Of a DNA stretch of 64,000 nt, positions 48,713-61,000 are shown one piece after another. Numbering within the stretch: the first letter of the stretch is position 1; each line of letters begins with the position of its first letter. This DNA is from Phyto melanocephala (Eukaryota > Arthropoda > Insecta > Diptera > Rhinophoridae), in the NCBI GenBank assembly GCA_941918925.1, contig OW799233.1, positions 180,761,235-180,825,234 of the forward strand, read 5' to 3'. The notes under the pieces are model-generated. The model saw only the letters and a list, made by a program, of their open reading frames with translations. It was not told the origin of the DNA and did not search any database. A program made the position numbers and the translations under genes.

Positions 48713-49319
48713 TATACCCTTCACCTGTGGTGCACAAGCTTTGTTATTCCGTTTGTTATTTCTACAATTTTCATTTCCGACCCCATAAAGTATATATTTT
48801 CTGAAACTTTTAGAACCAACTATATGTTCCTCAGATCTCTATATGATATCAATCTCTTGAAAATATCCAGGAATGAATCGCTGTTGAAATTCAGCACAAT
48901 CGCCCCATAACTTTCTGAGATATGAGCAACAAATCACGACCACATCGTTTTTTTCACAATTACAACAACAACCTACATACATACTGGTTAAAGTAAACGT
49001 GGCATCAAATTCCAGCTGAGCCAAAAAAAATATTATTTTATTTTATTTAATATATTATTTATATTTTATTAAATTTTTTTAATTTTTTTAAAAAAATTTT
49101 TTAATATTTTTTTTAATTTTTTTTTTATTATTTTTTTTTTTTTATTTTTAAATTATTTGTTTCGAAATTTTTTTTTTTTTTGGTATGTTTTTTACATGTA
49201 TGTATGTAAGTATTTTATATGAGATGAATGGTGATACAAACAATTGTTATTGCATGACTACACGTTGTGAAGGGTATATAAGATTCGGCACGGCCGAATA
49301 GAGCACTGTTACTTGTTTT
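48713..49319 (+). mobile_element. DINE-1/mini-me-like element, family A copy 4
   Basis: This inverted relative of copy 3 lies 67 bp away. The 5' stem and GTCY tract are eroded, but the core (ccataaagtatatattttct), the tRNA-like segment, a T-rich tract and the terminal hairpin are present. Confidence 0.85.
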
Positions 49320-49388
49320 ATTTAATTTTGTGTTTTATTTCGCTAAAAATTGCGATAGCCTTAAACCCTTAAAAATTATTATTTTCTC

Positions 49389-50443
49389 AAACAAGCAAGC
49401 AATTCGGCTGTGCCGAATTTTTGATACCCACCACCAATTTTGTGTTCTTTTATATTTAGCACAGTAATCGGTATGGAATAATCTCTTTATACTAAAATTT
49501 TTATTACTTTCTTTGTGTAACTTCGAAGTGTGAAGTGATACTACTCACTCGATTTTATCTTTACGGAAACTGAAGAGTATAATTTGTTAGCCAGAGAAAG
49601 TTACAAGATAATATTAGCTTTGTGTGGGCATGGCACCTCCTATTTTTAAAATATAATTAATGATTAAATTCAACTTATATAATCCATCACAGATTTCTTT
49701 TTTTTTCATTTTTGTCCATATAGAAAAATTATGAATTTAAGGTGAACTTGTCACCTTAATTTTCTGTCATTAATAAAAAATTATCCAGAAAGATATATGT
49801 ATTTGCGAAACTTCTTCATCTAATACATATATTACTGTCGATTTTATGAGCTTTTCAAATTCATTAACGGTAAATTATGTGAGAAGTGGGCGTGTCAAAG
49901 TAGCTTTTTCTGATAAATTCAACTTAGATATTTAAATATAGAGTCCTTTATTCTTCCAAAATCTTTGTCCATATATAAATAATATGAATTTAAGATAAAG
50001 CGTAATAAAGGAGGAGGGCGTTAGAGTGGCGTGTCACATTTATTTTCAGTTAGTACAAAGCCCTTGACCAAAAAGCAATGTTTGTAAAATTTCAAAATCG
50101 TACATCTAATTTTGTCAGTTTTATTACGTTTTAAATTTTTATTATACCGAAAAAGTCACTGGGTGGCATAAATTTTCGTAAATTTTTTTCTATAACTTCT
50201 TTCGTTATGTATAGATTGTGCAATTTTCGAAGTTTCATCGCTCTACGTCAATGCGTTTAGATACAGTTGCATTTTATTGGAAGTTGGAAGGACATGGTTT
50301 TTTTTACCTACTCTTGCATTACAACCTATAACTCTCTTCCTAATATTCCGATTTAGTCCATTATCAATACCTTGTGTATAAAAAATATTTTGGAAAGTTT
50401 TTAGCCCCCTAACTTTTTCAGTTCGACCTCTATCGTGCTTTCA

Positions 50444-50482
<39 letters not shown>

Positions 50483-50621
50483 GGTATAGCTAGATCGTCA
50501 TAAAATTAAAACCCAAATATTTACTTTATGGGGTCTAAAATTGATTATTCGATGTGTTACAAACGAAATGGCAAAATGAATATGTCCCCGCACCATTTTT
50601 TTTTGGTGGTGGGTATAAAAA
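49389..50621 (-). mobile_element. DINE-1/mini-me-like element, family B copy 2
   Basis: It runs from acaagcaagcaattcggctg and tacccaccaccaattttgtg to ccattttttttggtggtggg. It is uninterrupted, 1.23 kb, and shows what copy 1 looked like before the mariner insertion. It contains gggcgtgtca boxes and an expanded ACAG tract. Confidence 0.85.
50452..50483 (+). repeat. (ACAG)8 microsatellite inside the DINE-like copy
   Basis: Thirty-two bases are a clean ACAG repeat. Other copies have only two to four units at the same place. Confidence 0.9.
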
Positions 50622-50713
50622 TATCCTTCAGTGCTGTTAAATTGCACGACACATTTGATTCTACTCTCTACTGCAGATGTTAAGCTAAGCATTTGCTTTA
50701 ATTATTTACGACA

Positions 50714-50986
50714 ATGTTTGATTTTAATCCCGCAGAAATTAAAAATTATAGCCCTTCTTCAATCTCATCTATAAATAAAGACCGTTTCTTAGAAACAATA
50801 CTATGCGTTGTTCTTGTTTCTGATAAATTTCTCCAAATACAACTGGTAATTAATGATTTTAGTTACCAAATCAAAAACGAAAAGTATCCCAGACACAACA
50901 AGAAAAAAAACTGTATTCTGTCTATGGATGAAAAGAATCTTGCAATAAAATTGCTACAACGCTCAGAGCGCAGACGAAAAAGGTAG
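50714..50986 (+). CDS. Hypothetical 90-codon open frame
   Basis: This ATG frame begins MFDFNPAEIKNYSPSSISSI and ends with SMDEKNLAIKLLQRSERRRK, a basic tail. It lies between a DINE-like element and a promoter-like segment in a patch without recognised repeats. Its composition is somewhat more protein-like than other short frames here, but there is no family match and no clear splice or polyadenylation context. It is probably a chance frame, or at best a small unknown gene. Confidence 0.18.
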   Translation: MFDFNPAEIKNYSPSSISSINKDRFLETILCVVLVSDKFLQIQLVINDFSYQIKNEKYPRHNKKKNCILSMDEKNLAIKLLQRSERRRKR

Positions 50987-51000
50987 TCGATTGAAACATC

Positions 51001-51008
51001 AATCGATA
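51001..51008 (+). promoter_or_regulatory. DRE-like site (AATCGATA)
   Basis: AATCGATA fits WATCGATW, a common core-promoter element of Drosophila housekeeping genes. Ttatcg follows at once. It lies about 440 bp upstream of the candidate exon. Short matches occur by chance. Confidence 0.25.
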
Positions 51009-51449
51009 GTTATCGCAACGCTTAACCACCCCTATTATGATTAAACGATTTAAACACTTGTGTATCGCTTGCATGTTAAAAAAAAAAACGTTTGATGACA
51101 TTGTAGGTGGTACTGTGTCTGGACTACCTGTACACCCGTAAATTTACACCTCTTTTTTTAAGTAGCAGCAATAAATAGAAGATTTTCATTGTTGGTCGTT
51201 AAATGCTAACTTAACTGTCTTTTATCTCAGAAGTAGATCATGTCTTTTTGTGATTTTCTATTAATTGTGCGTTAAATTTTTGTAACCAATAAAATATAAA
51301 ATTAAAGAAAACGAACGATTGTTTATCGTGTGAATGACTGTGACTGCGACTAGTGGCTGAACGAACATTTGGTACGCTTTGCTATGTAGTATTTGAAAGA
51401 CGGTCTTAGTCGCTAAGATCTTACAAGAAAAATCTTATGTAAGACAAAG

Positions 51450-51499
51450 ATGTCAAAACGAGATAAAAGTCGAAAAATAAATACGAGTAATAAAAAAAG
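51450..51499 (+). CDS. Candidate first coding exon of a host gene (partial)
   Basis: An ATG at 51450, the first after an in-frame upstream stop (taa at 51414), opens a lysine/arginine-rich start, MSKRDKSRKINTSNKK. The frame reaches AAAAAAG|GTTTGT at 51499/51500, an acceptable splice donor in phase 2. The context acaaagATG is acceptable for a fly start. The upstream 400 bp is non-repetitive and less AT-rich, with a DRE-like site, as expected of a promoter and 5' leader. I could not find a second exon downstream in this window, so the intron would be long and filled with transposons. The gene is not identified. A chance ATG-to-GT stretch cannot be excluded. Confidence 0.35.
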
Positions 51500-51650
51500 G
51501 TTTGTATTCCATATTATTTAATAGTGTTTATGGCAAACATAAAGCGCTGGATGTATTTAACTCAAAATTTTCCCACAATATTTGCTATGAATTCTAAGTT
51601 TGCAAAACATAATCGTTTAATATTATTAATAATATTTTAAAAGTAAATAT

Positions 51651-51850
51651 ACAGAGTCAGTCATAATAATAGCACCGCTTATGGCTTATATGTCATTGTT
51701 CCATTAAAGGTTGCAAAGGAAAAAAGAAATAAAGAGCAAAAGTTATTAAATTTTCAATCTAACTTTTAAATATTTACTTAAATTTAATAGCAATGGGTTG
51801 CGAAAAACGCATCATTAAAAACGCATGATTAAAAAAAATGCAACCTAATT
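51651..51850 (+). repeat. Possible Tc1-like element end
   Basis: The string atacagagtcagtcataata, then atagcaccg, has the form of Tc1-like terminal repeats (cagt-x-ggtcataataatagcacc). The following ~130 bp could be its leader and start (MGCEKRIIKNA). A right-hand partner was not found. The DINE-like copy 5 may have split it; weak Tc1-like codons (RKTIGCTDKSES) resume after 52750. Confidence 0.4.
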
Positions 51851-51852
51851 AA

Positions 51853-52619
51853 AACAAGTAAGAGTGCTATATTCGGCCATGCCGAATCTTATATACCCTT
51901 CACAACGTGTAGTCATTCAATAACAGTAGTTTGTATCACCATTTATCTCATATGAAATACGTACATACATATAAAAAACATACATATATAAAAACATTCC
52001 ATTGTAAAATTAAAAATTTACGTATGTATGTTTAAAAAAAAAATAAAAAAAAAATAAAATATAAATAATAAATATAAAACAAAAAAAAAATAAAAAAAAA
52101 TTACAAAAGAATAATAAAAATATAAATAATATATTATATAAAAAATAAAAAAAAAAAAATTAAAAAAAAAAATTATAAAAAAATAAAAAAAATTTTTTTT
52201 GGCTCAGCTGGGATTCGATCCCACGTTTACTTTAACCAATATACAAGTTTGTATGTATGTATGTTGTTGTTGTAATGTTGCTTTTGTGAAAAAAAAATCG
52301 AGGTGGTCGTGGGTTTTTGCTCATATCTCAGTTGTTTATGTACCGATGTTTCTGATTTTCAAAACCGATCTACTCCCGAATATTTCTGATATTCTAATAC
52401 CTCACCCGGGTCCAAGCGATTTCGGGGGGCTTCAAAAAGTTGATTTCAACATACACACGGACAGACGGTCAGACGGACAGACTGACAGAGCTTAATCGAC
52501 TCCCCTATTCATAAGCTTTCAGAAAATACTTTATGGGGTCGGAAATGAAAATTGTAGAAATTTCACACGGAATGACAAACCTATATAAACCCTTTTTCAC
52601 TGTGTGAAGGGTATAAAAA
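51853..52619 (-). mobile_element. DINE-1/mini-me-like element, family A copy 5
   Basis: This is a complete, well-preserved copy from acaagtaagagtgctatatt to ctgtgtgaagggtataaaaa. It has a hairpin (attcggccatgccgaat), an A-rich tract (52030-52195), a tRNA-like segment (ggctcagctgggattcgatc), a GACA/GACG tract and the core. The 98-codon frame at 52199-52495 belongs to the repeat. Confidence 0.9.
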
Positions 52620-53247
52620 TTTTGTTTTAATGTAATTCGTATTCCGAAAATTACTTATGACTGTTCCAATAAAATTATCTAATGCATTGTCACTTATAAT
52701 GTTGAAGTGTTTAGTTCGGACATGCAAGAATTATTCTTTAATGCCAGCAACTGAACTCGAAAAACCATTGGTTGTACCGACAAGAGCGAAAGTTATTTAT
52801 CGCCGAATGCGATAAGGCAATCTAGACACTTGCCCGAAAAGTTCCAATACTTTCTTATAATCAATTGTTTTATGCAAAAACATTATCGATGATCACAAGA
52901 AGAAAGGCCCCTGATTTCAATACATTTCACCCAAATATATGTACCTTGACACAAAAATCTAATGACAATAGTATCAAAAACAACAGTTTTACAAACAATC
53001 TTACAAAAGAATTTACATTATGATAATACAGATACTGTAACGTTTTTACTTTTAAATGTACAGTTACAATGATTTTAGTTAGGGCCATTCTGCTTGTAAC
53101 CAACGATATGTAATTTAACCACTTAAAAAATAAAGAAACGTTCTATGCATATGGAATCGAAAATCGTCTTTTTTAACAAAAACAAGGTTATAGATATTTT
53201 TTGCAAAGACTACCAATAACGAATTAAAAATTAAAAAAAAAATACAA
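52620..53247. other. Unassigned stretch, possibly Tc1 debris
   Basis: A few codons around 52750-52920 could be Tc1 linker sequence, but the match is too weak to call. Confidence 0.3.
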
Positions 53248-53914
53248 AACAAGAAAGAGTGCTATATTCGGCCGTGCTGAATCTTATATACCCTTCACAA
53301 CGTGCAGTCATGCAATAACAATAGTTTGTATCAAGATTCATCTCATATGAAATACGTACATACATATAAAAACATCCCATTGTAAAATTATAAATTTACG
53401 TATGGATGCTAAAAAAATAAAAAAAAAATTAAAAAATAAAAATATAAAAAATTAAAAAAAAATTATAAAAATATAAATAATAAATATAAAATAAAAAATA
53501 AAAAAAATATATTTAAAAAAAATATATTTAAAAAAAATATATTAAAATAAAAAAAAAATTATAAAAAATTTTTTTTTTTGGCTCAGCTGGGATTCGATGC
53601 CACGTTTACTCTAACCAGTATACAAAAAAACGAGGTGGCCGTGGGTTTTTGCTCATATCTCAGTTGTTTATGTACCGATGTTTCTGATTTTCAATACCGA
53701 TCTACTCCCGAATATTTCTGATATTTTAATATCCCAGCCGGGTCCAGGTGATGTCACGGACAGACGGACAGACTGACAGAGCTTAATCGACTCCCCTATT
53801 CATAAGCTTTCAGAAAATATATACTTTATGGGGTCGGAAATGAAAAATTGTAGAAATTTCATACAGAATGCGAAACCTATTTATACCCTTTTCACTGTGT
53901 GAAGGGTATAAAAA
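53248..53914 (-). mobile_element. DINE-1/mini-me-like element, family A copy 6
   Basis: Both ends are present (aagaaagagtgctatattcg to tgtgtgaagggtataaaaag). About 60 bp after the tRNA-like segment and about 40 bp before the GACA tract are deleted relative to copy 5. Confidence 0.88.
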
Positions 53915-53939
53915 GTATAACACACATTGGTTGTAGTGC

Positions 53940-54214
53940 AATGGTATTGGTGTGTTTTTATATACCAAGGTGAGGGTCCCATATACATGAATATTAAAAT
54001 AACTATGAATGCAGACGTATATGTAAAAATCCTGGAATGGGAATGGGCGTAACTAACCCACCTCCGGAAAATTTATTATTTGGTGTCACCGAAGAAAAAA
54101 AAAAAAAAAACCTTGGTATTGACGGCACCTTTCATATGAACAAAATCGGTTCACGCGTTCCAGAGAACATCAGTTACTAACACAATGCAACTTATTTTTA
54201 TATACATATATAGA
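53940..54214 (-). mobile_element. Helitron-like 5' fragment
   Basis: The minus strand from 54214 starts TCTATATATGTATATAAAAA and has ggaacgcgtgaaccgatttt, as in Helitron-type leaders. gggcgtaactaacccacctc follows further in. No CTRR end was identified. Confidence 0.45.
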
Positions 54215-55683
54215 TATAGCTTAAAAATGTACTGTTTCTAATTTTCAACTAATATTACAAAAAATATTATATTAAAAGAATATTTTATATTTAAAGAAAA
54301 ACTCCGTATAAAAGTTCAAATACAAAAATGAAACGGGTTTCAATCACTTATAGTGAATACAATGATTTAACTCTCTAGCATCTCTGTGTATTACTATTAA
54401 ATTAAAATAACATTTTTATGAGCTACGAACAACTTAATTAAAAAGGCCTTACAATTAAGGATTATATTTTTAGATAACAAAAAGCCGTAATTGTCTTGTT
54501 TTATTCGAAGGATCAGCTAAAAGAATAACTATTGTAAAGTTGTAAATCAACTGAAAATCATTCTTGACACAACGCTTGTTTTACAAATGGGACAAAATCT
54601 AGGCCAAATAGCAGCTTGAATTAGTCTTTAAAGCAATAAAAAACTTAAAATAATAAAAAAAAATCTATAGATAATTCTATAAGAACCAAAAAAAAACAAA
54701 ATCATAATTTATTAAAGTGATGCCATCAGCTTTTGTTCATTTTGATTTCTCAGGAATTTTACACATTTTTGTGTGTTTCTTTTAGACCATTGACTATTCA
54801 ATTGTTTCGATTTGAAATAATTTGGTATGTCGATTATTTTGACAATTGGCAAAACACAATACACTCTTCATTCCGCTCTCACTCTTTTGTTCTCTTAATA
54901 ATGGTTATGAATGAAACAAATTCATTGATAAAATCAAGAAACAATGAATTAAATTTTTTTACAAAAAAAAAGTATTGAAATAAGTTATTCTTTCAAGTGC
55001 AAAAATCCATAACTAACTCTTGAGTTTGTCATCCATTGTTTGGAAATTTCATTAAGGTCTTAAAATAAATCTTCAGTGAATGTCAGACGGTATTGAATAG
55101 TGGATCCGACATAAGGAGCCAATAAAAGTAACATTTTTCCTTGTATTGTTTCACAACGTGTACAGGTTGTTGTAATGCCATTGTCACCCAAAATGTAAAA
55201 CTCTAAATTATCTTTTAATTTTGTTGTTTAGGTCAAGAGTTTTTTCTATTTACTCTAATGAAAAACCAATTTTACTGAACGAATGTTGTTTAACAACTTT
55301 TTCTTGGAAAATATAAACAATAAGCCGAACGATCGTCTTTGGCGATCGTTACGTTTAATTAGGTGTGAATTATTAGGATAATTGTTGTAGGTTTAAAATA
55401 CATGTAAGACTTTTTATAAAAAACACACTCGCACAACACAAATTCGTTGTGGCAACCGAATACTTTGCAAATCGAATTATTCAATTTTTGCAATCGATAT
55501 TTTTGTTCTATTGTAAGAGTCAAAATAATTCAATGCTGGCTGCAAATTACCATTTAAAAATTATATTAAAATGATTTATTTAAATAAAAACTTAAAATAA
55601 TTAAATTAAATATTAAAATATGTCATCAACATTGAGCCAGAAAACGATTTTAAAAAAATACTTAAATAGTTTACAAGTTTGAT
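54215..55683. other. AT-rich stretch with no recognisable gene
   Basis: An 81-codon frame at 54733-54978 is unsupported. Nothing else is recognised. Positions 55676-55683 are the left target duplication of the next element. Confidence 0.4.
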
Positions 55684-55893
55684 CAAGGCATATTTATTCA
55701 TCAGATAATTGCAGTTCGGAGAGAATTTTTTTGTTTATATTTTTTATATATGAAGTTTGACATTTGAAATGAATTAGAGAAGAGAGAAAATTGTTTTTTG
55801 TTTATGCATTTTGACAGCTGAAATTTAAAATAAGTGATGCAAAAAAATAATCAGCTGAATAACCAAGACTACCTGATGAATAAATATGCCTTG
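55684..55893. mobile_element. Intact MITE with perfect 8-bp duplication
   Basis: It is flanked by agtttgat at 55676-55683 and 55894-55901. The ends are caaggcatatttattcatca and, reversed, caaggcatatttattcatca (identical over 20 bases). It is 210 bp, AT-rich and non-coding. The 8-bp duplication suggests a hAT-type transposase. Same family as 40390 and 40546. Confidence 0.92.
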
Positions 55894-56051
55894 AGTTTGA
55901 TTTTTATTTAAGAGCCAAATAAACGACACAAGCGGCTTGTCAAAACTTATTTTAACATACACGTCACCAACATAAATCGTATAAGCTAGGCTTGGAGTAT
56001 TTGTGAATTTGCTCGCTTCAAACTTCATATGAAAAAAATGTATGTGAATAT

Positions 56052-56172
56052 ATATCGGGTCCAGACGATGTCATGGGGCTTCAGAAAGTTGATTTCAACA
56101 AAATGATAGCTGTAGAAATTTCACACGGAATGACAAACCTATATATACCCTTTTTCACTGTGTGAAGGGTAT
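56052..56172 (-). mobile_element. DINE-like family A copy 7, truncated and deleted
   Basis: Only tcgggtccagacgatgtcat...aaagttgatttcaaca, then gtagaaatttcacacggaat, through the terminal stem remains. The GACA tract and core between them are deleted. Confidence 0.85.
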
Positions 56173-57886
56173 CATAAGTAAAAGAGAACGAAACTTGGGC
56201 AAGTTAATTGCTGAGTCTAAACGTGAAATCAAGTTCAAAAGAAAATAAAAAACTAACTTGCGCAAGAGACTTGCCTAGTCAGAAATGGTTCAAAATTAAC
56301 TAATCAGCTGATTGCGCGAATTCGCCTGCTACAAATTGACGTAGAAGAATAGATTTTTTTCTTTTAGTTTTTCTTTTTTTTAATTTTTAAGTTATTAGTT
56401 TTTTAACTAAAACATCATAATGTCGTTTTTAAATTATTCTGTTGTATAGTCTTTTGATTTAACTTTCCATAATGATGACAAAGATTTCTATATATTCTTA
56501 TAAATTCTGTTTTCTAAAAAATGTTCTTCCATTTTGGTCACACAATCTATTAAATAATGTTTCAAATAAAAAAAATTGGAAATAGACAAGCGGTTTGAAA
56601 AAAATCAGTATTTTTTCTAAATAACTTTTTTTCTATTTTCTGCAAACAAGCGGTTCGGCAAAGAAGAAAACACCCACAAACAACACAGGCTTGTAGATAT
56701 AAACGTTAAATGTGATCCAGTTTCACAAGCCTTCTGTCAGGTATATTTTGAGAGTTAACTTTTATGTAAACACTTCACCTTTTTAAGTATGTAAGTAATA
56801 ATGAATTCACAGATATCCTCAAAAGAATAGAGTTGTTTTGAAAACTATTAAAACTGCATATTCTGATTATTAATTCTTTGTTTTTTTATGTCAATAATGT
56901 GTAATATAAAACACAAATTTAACTGCTAATCTTTTTGTTAGTGCTTATTGCCGGTGCTTTTTAATTTTTTTAAAATTACAGCATATTTAAGAATTTCGTA
57001 CAAAACAGAACAGTAAAGAAAACAATTTGAATTATTGAAAAAAAGAGTCTTCACTTGGAATGAAAAAAAAAACTAAATCACAAATTTTAACAAAAAAAAA
57101 AAACTCCACAGAAAATAGAAATATGTATGTAGTTTAAATAGTTGTTAAACAGTAATATTTGAAAATACTCAATTGTAACGAAAAACTAAATACGTTGAAG
57201 AATCGCCATAAATATTAAAAGAGCAACACTGACAAAGATTGATTCTAAAAAAAATTGATTTGGTAGCACTTAAATTTCGCTTAGTGTAGACAATTACCTT
57301 TCTATTTAATTAGTACCTAACGGCATTGTCAACATGAAATGTTTAATAAATGCACCATAAATTTTGTGTAAATTATTTCGACGTCAACATTATTAGAAGA
57401 ATAAAACTCAAAAGATATGCGTTATAATTAAATAAAGCTTAAGTAAAGGCAAGAAAACATGAATAAACTTGTATAAATGTTGTAAGCTATATAATCAATC
57501 ATAAGAATGATTTTTTTTAATTAAAAAAAATTAAATTTTACTGATGACGAATTTAAATGTTTTCTAAGTCTGCACATTTTTTTTGATTTTCTAGTAATGG
57601 GAAACCATACTTGTATAAATTTCGTAAACTATGAATAAGTTTAAGTTTTAAATAGTTGGTTTAAGTCAAACATATACCATCTGCCATATTCATAAATATT
57701 ACTTTAAGTTTAATAAACGGTTCTTTAACTGATGTTTTACAGAAAATGGTCAAATAAGCCCATTATACTTTTTATAAATACGGAAGTATATGAATTATTG
57801 ATCAATCAAGGAATGGTGATTATAGACAATAATAAAGAAACAATTTAAGTAAACATTCCGTACTGTTATATATGAAAACACAATAT
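56173..57886. other. AT-rich stretch with no recognisable gene
   Basis: acttgcgcaagagacttgcc-type blocks at 56190-56280 are weakly repetitive. No gene or full element was seen. Confidence 0.4.
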
Positions 57887-58012
57887 CAGAGTAAACTTAT
57901 ACGGCTAGCGACCCAGCTGATTATTTTTTTGTGTCCCAATGATTGTCAAACTTCATATATAAAAAACAGATTTCAGTGGCAAAAATTGCCAAACTCCAAA
58001 CAAACAAGCGTA
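57887..58012. repeat. Partial copy related to the MITE at 35681
   Basis: It begins cagagtaaacttatacggct...cccagctgattattttttt, followed by gtcaaacttcatatataaaa. It matches the left half of the 35681 element and the inner core of the 55684 family. The right end is lost. Confidence 0.55.
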
Positions 58013-61000
58013 AAGAATTCTGTATTTAATTTTACTTCAATATTTATTGTAACATTAAATTTAAAAAATAATGAAAAGAGATTAAACTTTTTTGATTGCG
58101 AGAAATATGTTAATTATATAATGACATTAATAAAATTTTTACTTAAATATTTTGGGTTCACTGTATGTGACCATCGTAGGATCATATGATCTTTAACTGA
58201 CACCGCTTACCAATTTCACTCGGAAAATATATAATATTTACAATTATTTGTTTCAACTTTAAGTGCTAATTTTAATATTAACTATAATTTTTAGTTACAT
58301 GTTATTCAAAACTTTAAAAGAGTCCTGAAAATTCCGTTACATATAGGCTAAAACTCAAAAATTTTAGTTCTTGAAAACATTAAACTTTATTATTTTGTCA
58401 CATTTTTTATTCTGAATTTATATGTATGAAGTTTAATTTGCACTAACAAAGTGTAGAACTTGAATGGCACAAAGGTTGGTTCAGCAAAAATCGCTAGAAT
58501 TTCCGCAAAAAGCTAAACATATTTTAGCTCGCTAAACTGCTTTTGAAATCGCTAGATTTGCGGGAAAATCACTGATGTCAAGAAAATAATTTACTCACAT
58601 TTAGTACCTTTTTTAGCAACCGTATGACTACGACGTTTTTTTTTCGTTTATTTTGTAATAAAAAAGTAGTGTGAAAAATTAAGCAATTATTGTTACGTTT
58701 TTAGAAAAAATAAAACGCTAATTGAGAAATTATTTGAAAAAAAATTGTAATTTTGGTGTTCCGAGTCAAAAAAGGAAATGTGTTTTGTTTTTTAAGTGAA
58801 TAGATCAATTCCTAGTCAAGTGAGCGACGACCAAAAAATACAAACGATAGAGAATTTTTAAAAAGGCAAGTTATCTTTTAGAGTTTAAAAAAAATTATTT
58901 TTACAAATGTATACATCATATGTTACGGTGTTTTCTTAATTTGTTACATGCGTTGTGTGTATCGAAAAGCCTTATCTTTATTTCCAAAGTCAAACATAAC
59001 CAAACAAAATTTGCAGTAATTGAAAAATCAAATAAAATATGCGAAAGAGGACACAGAAAATGCATTTTGTCACATTTTCCAATTGTTAATATTCTGTTAA
59101 TTTCATTTTGTTCGTATTCTTGTGTTTGATTTCCATTTGTGTTTTTGTGGGAATTACAAAATGTCCGACCATAGAATATCCCTTGCAAAACATTGCAAAT
59201 CATTGGCCAGCGATGTTGTCATATTGTTTTCTAATTTTAGAATCTTATAAAATAGTGCTGTCCTTATAGCGATTTATATAATGTATATTTGGTCATCCAA
59301 ACCTATTTAATTAGAAAAAAAGTAATCAAAGACCAGGACTTAAGGGTTGATTGAGTTCCAAAACGTTATTTGCAAACAAACATAAACTTAATTACATATG
59401 TAAACTGTAACAATGTAACATGTCGAAGCGAATACCAAAGGAAACTGGGCATCAATAAGCTTATTGGTTTATTGTTAACATTTTGAGGTGGTCGTAGTTT
59501 AATATTTTTTCTATTAAAAGAATACTTTATTTAAATACATATTTTCATAAACTAAAGATTGTTTAAGTACTTCAAAACGTAAAACATGTAGTTTTTCATT
59601 TCAATATAAAACAGCATCAGCATAGAGTCTGCGTTTACTTTGAAAGATTTCATTCAGAACTTTTTCTTTAAACTTGCATTTACGTTTCCACAGGAAAAGA
59701 TTTATTGTATACATTAGACCTAAGGTCAGGTTTAAAATTACTAAAGATAAAACAAACCGAATTTCAAGTACATGCATGGATGAGCAAATATTTATTCATT
59801 TTTCGTTTCCCCGCACACAATTATTAAGAAAGAAAAATTCAATTCTGTTTTAGGAAGATTTTTTTCAGAAATTTTCTTATTCCTGTTTTAAATTTTTTTT
59901 TTACACAGAAAAAGTTATACCTATTGCATATTTTTTATATATTTATGCACCTAACGTTAGAATTGAAATTACGAAAGACGAAGCAAAACGAATTGCAATT
60001 TCATGCAAGTATGAAATGATTTTTTTACTTTTTCTCTCGCACAATTAGAAAAATAAAATTAAATGCAAGAAAACTTGTTTAATGTAAACGCAGAACAACA
60101 AAAGTTACGTTCGAGTAAAATTATGACGCCGTTCGTATGTCTCGACAAGGTCCCAGGTGAAGTTTGAAAAAAGCATTTTTAATAATCAATTTTACTATCA
60201 TTTAACTTTTTTCTACAAATAATATTTTATTCGTAAAACCAAATAAGTTTTATTACAAGTCCAAAACAAATCATTTAGTTAAAATTGCTAAATTTAAAAC
60301 CTTAGCAGTGTTAAATTGCCCTTAATTGGCTAACCCCTGGTAAACTCTCGCAAAAAAAACACTAAACTTAAATACAACACTGCAGTATATCACCACTCTT
60401 CAGCCTTGATTATGAAAACAGAATTTCTAGCGTACCTGCTGAAAAAATTCACCCCATATCATACTTGTTTTTCACTGTTAGTCAAGTAGTATTTTCGGAC
60501 GAAAAATTTCGTTTGTTATATTGCAGTTTGTTTATACTGCAGTATTGCATTTTAGTTTGGTGCCATCTCTACGAGACCACCCTTTGTAGAAACTTTATTT
60601 TTTGGCATTTTTATAACAGAAAATACATATACAGTAGAGATATAAAAACTTAAATATAAAATGAATTGGATAAAACTATGTTGTATAGAAAAAAAATTAA
60701 TACTATCAAAGTCTTAAAAAATTTATAAGCTTTGCATAACAAGCAAAAAATATCTTTTCTGCTTCTCCTATTTTTGTGCATTTACATCACTTATACTCCA
60801 AATAAAAACAAAATATCGAGAGTTGCTAGCTTGTATTATTTGTATACTGTTATTTCCTTTTTCTTCAAAATTTATAAGGATTCAATTTTTGTGTCATTTA
60901 TTATATTTTAAATTATTATGTTTTATATTTAAAATTATTACATTATATTTTTATATTTTAAGTAAAAAGATCTGTACATTTTTTTGGTAAAAGTTTGTGA

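Noticed and set aside
57872..58189. 105-codon plus frame
   Set aside because: Its first half is a partial MITE copy, and the rest is low-complexity AT-rich sequence.
58916..59203. Overlapping 95- and 69-codon frames on opposite strands
   Set aside because: There is no domain, splice context or repeat support; mutual overlap suggests chance.
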